Shown: positions 38,863 through 47,847, numbered from the stretch's first letter. The stretch is DNA of 64,000 bases from Azorhizobium sp943371865 (GCF_943371865.1 NZ_CALRWL010000021.1:1-64000); one strand, 5' to 3'. A program made the numbers and translations. The notes: generated by a model not told the origin, from the sequence alone.

Positions 38863-41592
38863 TCAGTCTTCGGTTGCGGCCTTGGCGGGCTTTTTGGCCG
38901 GTGCCTTCTTTGCCGCCGGCTTCTTCGCGGCGGTCTTCTTGGCCGACGCATCGGTCGTGGCGCTGTCGCCGTCGGTGCTGGCCTTGGCCGCAGCCTTCTT
39001 GGGGGCCGCCTTCTTCGCCGGTGCCTTGGCCTTCTTGGCCGCGCCGTCGCCGGATGGCTTGCGCGCCGGCTTGCGGGCGGACGGATTGGCCGCCGCCTTG
39101 GCCTCGATCAGCACCAAAGCCTGTTCCAGCGTCAGGCTGTCCGGATCCTGCGACTTGGGCAAGGTCGCATTGATCTTGCCGTGGTTCACATAAGGCCCGA
39201 AGCGCCCGGCCCGCACGGTGATGGCGCCGCCCTCGGTGGGATGGTCGCCCAAGCCGCGCCCGGCCGGCGCCGCCCCGCGACCGCCACGCCCCTTGGATTG
39301 CTTTTCCGCCAAGAGCGTCACCGCGCGGTTGAGGCCGATGACCAGGATGTCGTCGCCGGCCTCCAGATTCGCATAGACCTTGCCGTGCTGGATGTAGGGC
39401 CCGAACTTGCCGATGCCGGCGAGCACCGGGGCGCCGTCGTCCGGATGGGTGCCCACGGGACGGGGCAGGGAGAGAAGCGCGAGCGCTGTCTCCAGATCCA
39501 CATCCGCCGGCGCCAGCCCCTTCGGCAGGCTGGAGCGCTTGGGCTTCTCGCCGTCCACCGCCTCGCCCAGCTGGAGATAGACGCCGAAGCGGCCATCGCG
39601 CAGGGTGACTTCCAATCCGGTCACCGGATCAGGACCGAGCTTGCGAATGCCATCGCCTTCCACCGCCGCTTCGCCGGAGAGCGGGCGGGTGTGGCGGCAT
39701 TCGGGATAATTCGAGCAGCCGATGAAGGCGCCGAACTTGCCCATCTTCAGCGATAGCCGCCCGGTGCCGCAGGTGGGGCACAGGCGGGGATCACTGCCGT
39801 CGGTGGTGGCGGGGAACAGATGGGCGGTGAGGATCTCGTCCAGCGCATCGAGCACGTTGGAGACGCGCAGTTCCTTGGTGGCTTCCACCGCCACCGAGAA
39901 ATCCGCCCAGAAGTCCCGCAACACCTGCTTCCAGTCCAGCTCGGCGGCAGAGACCTTGTCGAGCTTCTCTTCCAGGTCGGCGGTGAAGTCGTACTCCACG
40001 TACTTCTTGAAGAAACTTTGCAGGAAGGCGGTGACCAGCCGGCCCTTGTCCTCGGGAACGAGGCGCTTCTTGTCCAGCTTCACATATTCGCGGTCGCGCA
40101 GCACGGCGAGCACGGCGGCATACGTGGAGGGGCGGCCGATGCCCAGCTCTTCCATGCGCTTCACCAGCGATGCTTCCGAATAGCGCGGCGGCGGCTCGGT
40201 GAAATGCTGGTCGGTGACGATGGCCTTCTTGTCCAGGGCCTCGCCCGTGGACATGGCGGGGAGGCGGCGGCTGTCCTCGTCCTCCTCCTCGTCGTCCTTG
40301 CCTTCGCGATAGAGCGCCAGGAACCCGTCGAACTTCACCACGGTGCCGGTGGCGGTGAGTTCCAGGTCGCGGCCGGCGGCGCGGGCGATGATGTCGGCGG
40401 TGGTCCGCTCCATCTCCGCCGATTCCATCTGGCTCGCCACGGTGCGGGTCCAGATCAACTCGTAGAGCTTGGCCTGCTCGGGATCGAGATGGCGCGCGGC
40501 ATCCTTGGGCCGCCGGGTGGGATCGGTGGGCCGGATCGCCTCATGGGCTTCCTGGGCATTCTTGGCCTTGGTGGTGTATTTGCGCGGCACGCCGGGCAGA
40601 TAGCGCGGGCCGTAATGGCTGGAGATGGCGGCGCGAGTGGCGGCGACCGCCTCCGGCGCCATGTCCACGCCATCGGTTCGCATATAGGTGATGAGACCCA
40701 CGGTCTCGCCGCCCACGTCCACGCCTTCATACAGGCGCTGGGCGATCTGCATGGTGCGGGCCGGCGCCAGACCGAGCTTGCGGCTGGCTTCCTGCTGCAA
40801 AGTGGAGGTGGTGAAGGGCGGCTGCGGATGCCGCCGCATGGGCTTGGCCTCGATGCCGCGCACGCTGAAGGTGGACGACTCCAGGGAGGCGCGGAACGCC
40901 GCGGCTTCCTCGGCGGTGCCGACAGACAGGCGGGTGATCTTCTTGCCGTCGGCGCCCGACAGGCGGGCCTCGAAGCCCTCGCCGCGCGGGGTCGCAAGCT
41001 GGGCGACGATGGACCAGTATTCCCGCGCTTGGAACAGCTCGATCTCGCGCTCCCGGTCGCAGACCAGGCGCAGCGCCACCGACTGCACACGGCCGGCGGA
41101 GCGGGCGCCGGGCAATTTGCGCCACAGCACCGGGGAGAGGGTGAAGCCCACCAGATAATCGAGGGCGCGGCGGGCGAGATAGGCATCCACCAGCGCCACA
41201 TCGATGGCCCGCGGCGCCTTCATGGCATCCAGCACGGCCTGCTTGGTGATGGCGTTGAACACCACGCGCTCGACCGGCTGGCCCTTGAGCGCCTTCTTCT
41301 CGCGCAGCACTTCGAGGACGTGCCAGGAGATGGCTTCCCCTTCGCGATCCGGATCGGTGGCGAGGATCAGGCCATCAGCGCCCTTGACCGCCTTGGCGAT
41401 CTCGTTGAGGCGCTTCTGGGCCTTGGGGTCCACTTCCCACAGCATGCGGAAGTCCGCATCGGGGTCCACCGAACCGTCCTTGGAGGGGAGGTCCCGGATG
41501 TGGCCATACGAAGCGATGACCTCGTAACCCGGACCGAGATATTTGTTGATCGTCTTCGCCTTAGCCGGCGATTCAACGATGACGACCTGCAT
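38863..41592 (-). CDS. topA: DNA topoisomerase I
   Basis: 909 residues. TOPRIM domain at the N terminus (MQVVIVESPAKAKTINKYLG and ATDPDREGEAISWHV), the catalytic tyrosine in GLITYMRTDGVDM, then a C4 zinc finger (CPTCGTGRLSLKMGKF...CSNYPEC) and repeated topo-C modules (GRFGVYLQLGE, GKFGPYIQHGK, GRFGPYVNHGK). The last 75 residues are a Lys/Ala/Pro-rich histone-like tail. It relaxes negative supercoils. The start MQVVIVESPAK at 41592 is family-typical; the frame is open 28 codons further upstream. Confidence 0.97.
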   Translation of the reverse strand: MQVVIVESPAKAKTINKYLGPGYEVIASYGHIRDLPSKDGSVDPDADFRMLWEVDPKAQKRLNEIAKAVKGADGLILATDPDREGEAISWHVLEVLREKKALKGQPVERVVFNAITKQAVLDAMKAPRAIDVALVDAYLARRALDYLVGFTLSPVLWRKLPGARSAGRVQSVALRLVCDREREIELFQAREYWSIVAQLATPRGEGFEARLSGADGKKITRLSVGTAEEAAAFRASLESSTFSVRGIEAKPMRRHPQPPFTTSTLQQEASRKLGLAPARTMQIAQRLYEGVDVGGETVGLITYMRTDGVDMAPEAVAATRAAISSHYGPRYLPGVPRKYTTKAKNAQEAHEAIRPTDPTRRPKDAARHLDPEQAKLYELIWTRTVASQMESAEMERTTADIIARAAGRDLELTATGTVVKFDGFLALYREGKDDEEEDEDSRRLPAMSTGEALDKKAIVTDQHFTEPPPRYSEASLVKRMEELGIGRPSTYAAVLAVLRDREYVKLDKKRLVPEDKGRLVTAFLQSFFKKYVEYDFTADLEEKLDKVSAAELDWKQVLRDFWADFSVAVEATKELRVSNVLDALDEILTAHLFPATTDGSDPRLCPTCGTGRLSLKMGKFGAFIGCSNYPECRHTRPLSGEAAVEGDGIRKLGPDPVTGLEVTLRDGRFGVYLQLGEAVDGEKPKRSSLPKGLAPADVDLETALALLSLPRPVGTHPDDGAPVLAGIGKFGPYIQHGKVYANLEAGDDILVIGLNRAVTLLAEKQSKGRGGRGAAPAGRGLGDHPTEGGAITVRAGRFGPYVNHGKINATLPKSQDPDSLTLEQALVLIEAKAAANPSARKPARKPSGDGAAKKAKAPAKKAAPKKAAAKASTDGDSATTDASAKKTAAKKPAAKKAPAKKPAKAATED

Positions 41593-41787
41593 GGACGAAC
41601 AATCTCTTGAAAAACGCCGCGGCCCCTTGGCGGCGGCCGCAACATGGGGTTCGACGGCAGGGCTGTCAAATCGCACCCATTCCCAGCTGTCGCCGCGGGA
41701 TCTTTGTCGCTATGCAACCTAGAGTATGTTGTAAAGCTTCAGGCAACTATCAGGATGTTGTTGGGGTCGAGGTCTGGGAGCGAAGGC

Positions 41788-42006
41788 ATGAGCGGCGCGG
41801 CGCCTGAGCGGAAGACGACAGATGCGGACGAGTTTGCCACCTACGTGGCCTCGCTCGCCGGGGAATTGTCCCGCCTTGCGCGTGGGCACGGGTTCCCCAC
41901 GCTCGCCTATCTGCTGGACATGGCCCGGCTGGAAGCCCGGGCGGCGGTGCCGAAGCCACAAGGGCGTTCGGACCGCGCAATCCGCGCGGACGCCATCCAG
42001 GAGTGA
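41788..42006 (+). CDS. Conserved small helical protein between topA and dprA
   Basis: 72 residues, start ATG at 41788 with a GGGAGCGAAGG purine-rich stretch before it. The centre reads EFATYVASLAGELSRLARGH and LAYLLDMARLEARAA, a two-helix pattern. I recall similar short proteins at this place in Bradyrhizobium and Rhodopseudomonas but no named family. It is the only plus-strand gene between the divergent topA and the plsY-dprA operon end. Function unknown. Confidence 0.7.
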   Translation: MSGAAPERKTTDADEFATYVASLAGELSRLARGHGFPTLAYLLDMARLEARAAVPKPQGRSDRAIRADAIQE

Positions 42007-42033
42007 GAGGCTCGAATCGGCTGCCTGGCCGCG

Positions 42034-43191
42034 TCACTCCGGTCGGATCAGCGCCACCCGGCCGCCGTTCTGGCGCTCCAGGCGACCCGCCAGCTCCAGT
42101 TCGAGCAACACCACTTGCACCTCGGCCGCAGATGCCTGGGCGAAGCGCACCAGATCGTCGATGGTGGTCGGAACCGGTGAGAGCAGTTCCAGGATGCGTC
42201 CGCGCACCCCATCTTCCGGCTCCGGCGAGGCCCCCGGCGGCGCGCGGGGGGCTTCAATTTGGCCCTCGGGACCATCGAACGGCGAGGTGGAAAAGCGCGG
42301 GCGTTCAAGCAGCGGCCGCAGCGCCTCGATCACGTCGGCGGCGTCGGTGACCAGGGTCGCGCCCGATTTCAGCAACCGGTTGGTGCCGCCGGCCCGCGGG
42401 TCCAGGGGCGAACCGGGAATGGCGAACACTTCGCGCCCCTGCTCGGCAGCCAGACGCGCGGTGATCAACGAGCCGGAGCGTTCCGCCGCCTCCACCACCA
42501 GCACGCCCAGGGCCATGCCGGAGACGAGGCGGTTGCGGCGGGGAAAATCCCGCGCGCGGGCCTCCCAGGCCAGCGGCATTTCCGAGACCACGGCCCCAGT
42601 CGCCACCACCCGCTCGATCAGGCCGATGTTTTCGGCGGGATAGGGCTTGGCGAGGCCGCCGGCTAAGACACCGATGGTGCCGCCCTCCAGGCTGGCCTCG
42701 TGGGCGGCGGTATCCACGCCCCGCGCCAGGCCCGAGACCACCACGAAGCCGGCGTTTGCCAACTCCCGCGCAAACCGTGCCGCCAGCGTGCGGCCGGCGG
42801 CGGAGGCGTTGCGGGCACCGACGATGGCGACCTTAGGCGCCATCAGCGCGGCGTCACGTCCGCGCACCGCGATCACCGGCGGCGCATCGTCCAGTACCCG
42901 CAGGGCTTCGGGGTAGGCGGCATCGGCCATCAGCACGAAGCGCCCGCCCAGGCGCTCCAGGGCGGCGGTTTCGTCTTCCGCTTCCGCAATGCTGGGGGAG
43001 CGGGGCGGCATCAATCGTCCGCCGCGCCGGGCCAGGCTGGGCAAAGCCTCCAATGCCGCGGCGGCGCCGCCGAACTGGTTGACGAGAACGCGAAACGTAC
43101 GCGGACCGACATTTTCCGTGCGAATCAGGCGCAGCCAGTCCAGTCGCTGGGACGGGGAGAGCCGTGCGCTGCCACCCCGCCCGGCGCTCAT
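42034..43191 (-). CDS. dprA: DNA-processing protein DprA
   Basis: 385 residues. Rossmann-like DprA core: VAIVGARNASAAGRTLAARF, VVVSGLARGVDTAAHEASL, GTIGVLAGGLAKPYP, RNRLVSGMALGVLVVEAAERSGSLITA and VFAIPGSPLDPRAGGTNRLL. It loads RecA on incoming single-stranded DNA in transformation. An N-terminal SAM-like region and a C-terminal winged-helix domain (TIDDLVRFAQASAAEVQVVLLELELAGRL) flank the core. The start at 43191 overlaps the plsY stop (ATGA); the long open frame above it is antisense-to-none extension over plsY in another frame. Confidence 0.95.
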   Translation of the reverse strand: MSAGRGGSARLSPSQRLDWLRLIRTENVGPRTFRVLVNQFGGAAAALEALPSLARRGGRLMPPRSPSIAEAEDETAALERLGGRFVLMADAAYPEALRVLDDAPPVIAVRGRDAALMAPKVAIVGARNASAAGRTLAARFARELANAGFVVVSGLARGVDTAAHEASLEGGTIGVLAGGLAKPYPAENIGLIERVVATGAVVSEMPLAWEARARDFPRRNRLVSGMALGVLVVEAAERSGSLITARLAAEQGREVFAIPGSPLDPRAGGTNRLLKSGATLVTDAADVIEALRPLLERPRFSTSPFDGPEGQIEAPRAPPGASPEPEDGVRGRILELLSPVPTTIDDLVRFAQASAAEVQVVLLELELAGRLERQNGGRVALIRPE

Positions 43192-43802
43192 CCCTTTGCG
43201 CCGATCTTGGTCTCCGTCCCGGACAGCAGGCGGGAGATATTGGCGTGATGCTTGCCCCACAGCAGCAGGGCCAGCAGCGCCAGCAGCAGCCCCACCCGTG
43301 GAGCGCCGAGCCCATAAGCGGCGAGCGGCGTCGCCACTGCCGCCACCAAAGCGGCCAGCGAGGAATAGCGGGACAGATAGGCCACCGCGAGCCAGACCAC
43401 CGCAAAGGCGATGGCGGACGGCCAGAACAGGCCGAGGGCGATGCCCAGGAACGTGGCGACGCCCTTGCCGCCCTTGAATTTCAGCCACACCGGCAGCAGA
43501 TGGCCCACAAATGCCCCGAGCCCCGCCGCCAGCGCCGCGTCGGCGCCCCACAAGGCACCCGCCACCAGCACCGCCACGGTGCCCTTCAGCGCGTCACCGA
43601 GCAGGGTTGCCGCCGCCAGATCCTTGCGCCCCGTGCGCAGCACATTGGTGGCGCCGATATTGCCGGAGCCGATGGTGCGGATATCGGCGGTGCCGGCGAG
43701 GCGGGTGATGAGGATGCCGAACGGGATCGAGCCGAGCAGATAGCCCAGCGCCACCGCAGCCAGCGTCAGGGTCGGCGCCAGAGACCAGGAAAAAACCGAC
43801 AT
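43188..43802 (-). CDS. plsY: Glycerol-3-phosphate acyltransferase PlsY
   Basis: 204 residues, about five membrane segments. The three PlsY motifs are present: GYLLGSIPFGILITR, GSGNIGATNVLRTGRKDLA, and GHLLPVWLKFKGGKGVATFLG. It transfers acyl groups from acyl phosphate to glycerol-3-phosphate, the first step of phospholipid synthesis in the inner membrane. The start MSVFSWSLAPTL at 43802 gives the normal length; an upstream in-frame start at 43871 would overlap nothing but adds a non-hydrophobic segment. Confidence 0.95.
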   Translation of the reverse strand: MSVFSWSLAPTLTLAAVALGYLLGSIPFGILITRLAGTADIRTIGSGNIGATNVLRTGRKDLAAATLLGDALKGTVAVLVAGALWGADAALAAGLGAFVGHLLPVWLKFKGGKGVATFLGIALGLFWPSAIAFAVVWLAVAYLSRYSSLAALVAAVATPLAAYGLGAPRVGLLLALLALLLWGKHHANISRLLSGTETKIGAKG

Positions 43803-43839
43803 ACGGGTCTCGCATCTGGCGCGGGGCGCGCCTTGGGGA

Positions 43840-45135
43840 TCAAACGTATTCGTACACCGTGCGTCCGGCAACGATGGTGCGCAGAACCCGGCCCTGGAGC
43901 CGGGCGGAATCGAACGGTGTATTGCGGGAGCGGGACTTCAACTGGGCCGGATCAAGCACGTAGGGCATGTCGGCATCGAGCACGATGACGTCCGCCGGCG
44001 CCCCGGGCCGCAGGGTTCCCGCGCGCAGGCCCAGAAGTTCCGCCGGGCGGGTCGACAAGGCATGCAGCACATTCACCAGATCCACCTGGTCGGAATGCAC
44101 CAGCCGCAGGGCCGCGCTCAGCAGGGTTTCCAGGCCGATGGCGCCCGGCTCCGCCTCGGAGAACGGCAGGCGCTTCATCTCCACATCCTGGGGGTTGTGG
44201 TCGGAAACCACCACGTCGATCAGGCCGGAGGCGAGGGCGTGGATCAGGGCTGTGCGGTCCTCTTCCGCGCGCAGCGGCGGGGCGACCTTGAAGAAGGTGC
44301 GGTATTGGCCCACATCCAGCTCGTTGAAGCTGAGATGGTTGATGGACACCGAGCAGGTCACCGGCAATCCGGCTTCCTTGGCCCGGGCCAGAACCTCCAG
44401 CGATTCGCGGCAGGTGATCGCGGCGGCGTGGTAGCGCCCGCGGGCGCCGTCCACGAGCCGCAGATCGCGCTCCAGGACGATGGTCTCCGCCGCCTTGGGG
44501 TTGCCGCCAAGGCCGAGCTTGGTGGCGAACAGGCCCTCGTTCATGGCGCCGCCGGACATGGTGGCGTCCTCGGTGTGATGAACCACCAGAGCGTCGAAGT
44601 CGCGGGCATAAGTGAGCGCCCGGCGCAGCACCTGGGCGGAAGCAAGTGAGCGGGCGCCATCGGTGAAGGCCACCGCACCGGCCGCCTGGAGCAGGCCGAT
44701 CTCGGTCATCTCCTCGCCGCGCAGTCCCTTGGTGAGGGCGGCCATGGGGTGGATGCGGACCACGGCGGTATCGCGCGCCCGGCGCAGGATGAAGTCGACG
44801 ATGGCCGGATCATCCACCACCGGATCGGTATCGGGCTGGCAGACGATGGTGGTGACGCCGCCGGCGGCCGCCGCATGGCTGGCGGAGGCCAGGGTCTCGC
44901 GGTGCTCGGCGCCGGGCTCGCCGATATAGGCGCGCATGTCCACGAGGCCGGGGGCGACGACGGCGCCGCGGCAATCCACCACTTCCGCGCCATCGGGAAT
45001 GCCCGCGGCAGCGATGCCGAAGGCGGTATCCAGGATGATGCCGCCGGACAACAGTACGTCACCTTGGAAGTCCGAGCCGCGGGACGGGTCGACGATGCGG
45101 GCGTTGGCGAGCAGGAGGGGATGGGGCTCGGTCAT
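43840..45135 (-). CDS. pyrC: Dihydroorotase-like protein with degenerate metal site (PyrC' type)
   Basis: 431 residues, class I dihydroorotase/amidohydrolase fold. The overall sequence aligns with PyrC (PGLVDM, HRETLASASHAAAAGGVTTIVCQPDTDP, VVSDHNPQD, GLRAGTLRPGAPADVIVLD), but the metal-binding HxH after VDM is replaced by R68 and Y70 (VDMRAYIGEPG), and the usual CHVS histidine region reads AAITCRES. The Asp in FTDGA, His in VHHTEDA and Asp-His in SDHNP remain. This resembles the inactive PyrC'/PyrX proteins that hold aspartate transcarbamoylase in a complex in Pseudomonas. It follows pyrB by 12 bases. An active dihydroorotase would have to lie elsewhere in the genome. Confidence 0.9.
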   Translation of the reverse strand: MTEPHPLLLANARIVDPSRGSDFQGDVLLSGGIILDTAFGIAAAGIPDGAEVVDCRGAVVAPGLVDMRAYIGEPGAEHRETLASASHAAAAGGVTTIVCQPDTDPVVDDPAIVDFILRRARDTAVVRIHPMAALTKGLRGEEMTEIGLLQAAGAVAFTDGARSLASAQVLRRALTYARDFDALVVHHTEDATMSGGAMNEGLFATKLGLGGNPKAAETIVLERDLRLVDGARGRYHAAAITCRESLEVLARAKEAGLPVTCSVSINHLSFNELDVGQYRTFFKVAPPLRAEEDRTALIHALASGLIDVVVSDHNPQDVEMKRLPFSEAEPGAIGLETLLSAALRLVHSDQVDLVNVLHALSTRPAELLGLRAGTLRPGAPADVIVLDADMPYVLDPAQLKSRSRNTPFDSARLQGRVLRTIVAGRTVYEYV

Positions 45136-45147
45136 GGCGGGGCCCCT

Positions 45148-46095
45148 TCAGGCGTTGGGAAGCTTGCGCGCGAGCGCATCGAGGACGGCCATGCGCACCG
45201 CGACCCCCATTTCCACCTGCTCGCGGATCAGGGACTGCGGCCCATCGGCCACCGCCGAGTCGATCTCCACGCCTCGGTTCATGGGGCCGGGGTGCATCAC
45301 CAGAGCATCGGGCTTGGCGCGCTTCAGCTTGGCTTCGTCGAGGCCGTAATAATGGAAATATTCCTTCACCGAGGGGATGAAGGAACCGGCCATGCGCTCG
45401 CGCTGGAGGCGCAGCATCATCACGATGTCCGCATCCTTCAGGCCGCTGTCCATGTTGCGGTGGACCTCAACGCCGAAATTCTCGATGCCCGTTGGCAGTA
45501 GCGTGGAGGGGGCCACCACCCGCACCTGCGCGCCCAGCGTGTGCAGCAGCAGGATGTTGGAGCGCGCCACCCGCGAGTGGAGCACGTCGCCGCAGATGGC
45601 CACCACCAGTCCGGTGATCTCGCCTTTGTTGCGGCGGATGGTCAGGGCATCCAGCAGCGCCTGGGTGGGATGTTCATGGGCGCCGTCGCCGGCATTGACC
45701 ACGCAGCAGTCCACCTGCCGGGCCAGCAGGGCCACCGCGCCCGAGGCGTGATGCCGCACCACCAATATGTCGGGGTGCATGGCGTTCAGCGTCATGGCGG
45801 TGTCGACCAGGGTCTCGCCCTTCTTCACCGAAGACGTGCCCACCGACATGTTCATCACGTCGGCACCGAGGCGCTTGCCCGCGATCTCGAACGAGGACTG
45901 GGTGCGGGTGGACGCTTCGAAGAATAGGTTGATCTGGGTCCGGCCGCGCAGCGCCGTACGTTTCTTTTCGATCTGCCGGTTGAGGACGACGAATTCCTCG
46001 GCGAGATCCAGGAGACCGATGATCTCCCGAGCGGATAGCCCGTCGATGCCGAGCAAGTCGCGGCGGTCGAGGGTGAAGGCGGAGGCTGCATGCAT
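45148..46095 (-). CDS. pyrB: Aspartate carbamoyltransferase catalytic subunit
   Basis: 315 residues. Carbamoyl-phosphate binding FFEASTRTQSSFE (STRT), second signature GAHEHPTQALLDALTI, GDVLHSRVARSNILLL, and the C-terminal HPGPMNRGVEIDS. It makes carbamoyl-aspartate, the first committed step of pyrimidine synthesis. It is the first gene of the minus-strand unit pyrB-pyrC'-plsY-dprA. No pyrI regulatory subunit is adjacent, consistent with a complex with the dihydroorotase-like partner. Confidence 0.97.
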   Translation of the reverse strand: MHAASAFTLDRRDLLGIDGLSAREIIGLLDLAEEFVVLNRQIEKKRTALRGRTQINLFFEASTRTQSSFEIAGKRLGADVMNMSVGTSSVKKGETLVDTAMTLNAMHPDILVVRHHASGAVALLARQVDCCVVNAGDGAHEHPTQALLDALTIRRNKGEITGLVVAICGDVLHSRVARSNILLLHTLGAQVRVVAPSTLLPTGIENFGVEVHRNMDSGLKDADIVMMLRLQRERMAGSFIPSVKEYFHYYGLDEAKLKRAKPDALVMHPGPMNRGVEIDSAVADGPQSLIREQVEMGVAVRMAVLDALARKLPNA

Positions 46096-46398
46096 GGCAG
46101 GCCGGAGCCTTAGCGAGACTCACCCGTGCCTGCAAGGCTCAGCTTGGCCGCAGGGGGGGCGCGGGGCTGTCTTGCTTTTGCCCAAAATACCGTGGAGGGC
46201 GAAATGCGGCCATGTTGTCGAACAAGTAGACACAGGAACGACTTGGTTCGTTCAGTCCGCATTCAGCGGGGCAACGTAGTATTAACGCTGATCGGATTGA
46301 AGTCATAATTTAGCTTCGATCCCGTTCGATGAAAGCGGACACAGCGTTTTCAGGCGGCCATTGAAGGTGGGTCAAGAGCGACGCTCAGGAGACTAGTA
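46096..46398. other. Divergent intergenic region between pyrB and a secreted-protein gene
   Basis: About 300 bases, clearly less GC-rich than the genes, holding both promoters. A 6-bp hairpin GAACGA/TCGTTC lies at 46236-46253. I see no attenuator-type leader peptide with a T-run in front of pyrB. Confidence 0.4.
46282..46309 (+). promoter_or_regulatory. Candidate promoter of the Pro/Tyr-rich secreted protein
   Basis: TTAACG (46282-46287), 16 bases, CATAAT (46304-46309), in an AT-rich patch about 90 bases before the start codon. Assigned by pattern. Confidence 0.4.
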
Positions 46399-46830
46399 AT
46401 GACAAGCAGTGTGTCCAATCGGGTCGCTGCGCTCGGCCTCGTGGCTGCGCTCGGTATGTTGGCCGCGTCCCCGGCTTTTTCGGCTTCGCTCTCCAGTGGG
46501 GCCGCGCGCCTTCCCGCCCTTGCCGCATCGCCGGTGACGACGGTGCAGTATTATGGCCGCGGCTACGGTCCCCCGCCGCCGTGCTGGAACTGCGGCCGGC
46601 GCAACAACAACAATGGCGCTGCCGTGGGTGCCGGGATCGCGCTGGGCATTCTGGGCGCCGCGGCCATCGCCGGTGCCGCCAGCGCTGCTCCCCCGCCGCC
46701 GGTCTATTACGAGCCGCCGCCGCCGCCGGTGGTCTATTACGCCCCGCCGCCGCCGCCCCCGGTGATGTATCAGGGCCCGGCCCGGTGCTGGTATGGCGGC
46801 CCGCAAGGTGGGTATTGGGGGCCTTGCTGA
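46399..46830 (+). CDS. Secreted Pro/Tyr/Gly-rich small protein
   Basis: 143 residues. A signal peptide (LGLVAALGMLAASPAFSA, cut near residue 28), a short Tyr/Pro region with CWNCGRRNNNNG, a hydrophobic Gly/Ala segment (AAVGAGIALGILGAAAIAGA) that looks like a glycine-zipper, then a low-complexity tail of PPPPVYYEP-type repeats ending in a second pair of cysteines. Similar small exported proteins with a glycine-zipper and proline-rich tail are widespread in Rhizobiales, without assigned function. GGAGAC precedes the ATG. It has its own promoter and terminator. Confidence 0.85.
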   Translation: MTSSVSNRVAALGLVAALGMLAASPAFSASLSSGAARLPALAASPVTTVQYYGRGYGPPPPCWNCGRRNNNNGAAVGAGIALGILGAAAIAGAASAAPPPPVYYEPPPPPVVYYAPPPPPPVMYQGPARCWYGGPQGGYWGPC

Positions 46831-46864
46831 GCCACGGTTCTCGGGTTCAGTGCTTGCAGATACG

Positions 46865-46890
46865 AAAGGCGGCCTCGGGGCCGCCTTTTT
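46865..46890. terminator. Intrinsic terminator between secreted-protein and AEC genes
   Basis: A 10-bp perfect stem (AAAGGCGGCC / GGCCGCCTTT) with a TCGG loop, followed by TT on the plus strand (five T in total) and by TTTCG on the minus strand. It lies between convergent genes and fits both. Confidence 0.88.
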
Positions 46891-46908
46891 CATTTGGTCC
46901 GCAAGGCC

Positions 46909-47847
46909 TCAGGCGGGCAGCAAGCCGACCAGGGCAAGCACCACGGGGAGCGTCAGCGCCGCCCCGATGATCTGCACCGTCAGCATCTCGGCCAGAAGCG
47001 GCGCGTCTCCGCCCATCTGGCGGGCGAGAACGTAGCCGTTGGGCGCAGATGGAACCGCGCAGACGATGGCCAGGACGGCCAGTTCGGTGCCCCGCAGCCC
47101 AAAGGCGAGTCCCAGGCCCACGGCGACGGCGGGCTTCACTGCCAGCTTGAGGAACAGGGTCAGAAACACCACCGGCTTCAGTTCGCGCAGGCGGTCCAAT
47201 GCGAGGCCGCCGCCGACCACGAGCAGGCCGAGGGCCAGCGAGGCGCGGCCCAGAATATCGCCGAACTCCACCACCACCGCTGGAACCGGGATCGCAAAGC
47301 CATTCAGCAGCGCTCCCGCCGCACAGGACCAGATAAAGGGATTGCGCACCAATTGGCTGGCGATGAAGCGGGGCGTGGCATGGGCGGTGCCTGCGTAACG
47401 GGCCAGGACAATGACGCAGACCACATTGACCGCCGGGATCATCGCCACCAGGGCCACCGCAGCCACGGTGACGCCCGCGGCGCCATAAAGACCACCAGCC
47501 ACCGCTAGGGCGATGTAGGTATTCCAGCGGGTGGCGCCCTGGAACAGGGAGGTGAATGCCGGCCCGCTGAGCGCCATGCTGCGGGTCAGCAACGGACGCA
47601 CCGCCAGCAGCCCCGCCGTCATGATCAGGATCGCCCCCAGCATGGCGCCCACCACCTCCAGCACGCTGACGCCGCGCAGATCGGCCTTGACGGCGGAGAC
47701 CAGCAGCAGGGCCGGGAACAGGACGAAATAGGTGAGCTGTTCCAGTGCGATCCAATGGTCGGCTTTTTTCAGCAGCAGCCGGCGCAGCACCACCCCCAGC
47801 AAGATCACCAGGAAGACCGGGACGAGGGCGGTGAGGATGCTGGTCAT
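46909..47847 (-). CDS. AEC-family transporter (auxin efflux carrier fold)
   Basis: 312 residues, ten hydrophobic segments in two repeats. Family marks: VPVFLVILLGVVLRR, YFVLFPALLLVSAVKADL, and FQGATRWNTYIALAVAG, with NGYVLARQMGGDAPLLAEM near the C terminus. Bacterial members move malonate, malate or amino acids; the substrate is not assignable. About 300 bases upstream to the ruvX stop are non-coding, with a perfect GTCCCG-AAA-CGGGAC hairpin at 48000-48014. Confidence 0.9.
   Translation of the reverse strand: MTSILTALVPVFLVILLGVVLRRLLLKKADHWIALEQLTYFVLFPALLLVSAVKADLRGVSVLEVVGAMLGAILIMTAGLLAVRPLLTRSMALSGPAFTSLFQGATRWNTYIALAVAGGLYGAAGVTVAAVALVAMIPAVNVVCVIVLARYAGTAHATPRFIASQLVRNPFIWSCAAGALLNGFAIPVPAVVVEFGDILGRASLALGLLVVGGGLALDRLRELKPVVFLTLFLKLAVKPAVAVGLGLAFGLRGTELAVLAIVCAVPSAPNGYVLARQMGGDAPLLAEMLTVQIIGAALTLPVVLALVGLLPA

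Noticed and set aside
46096..46398. Pyrimidine attenuator in front of pyrB
   Set aside because: No leader peptide, pyrimidine tract or terminator with a T-run was seen on the minus strand.
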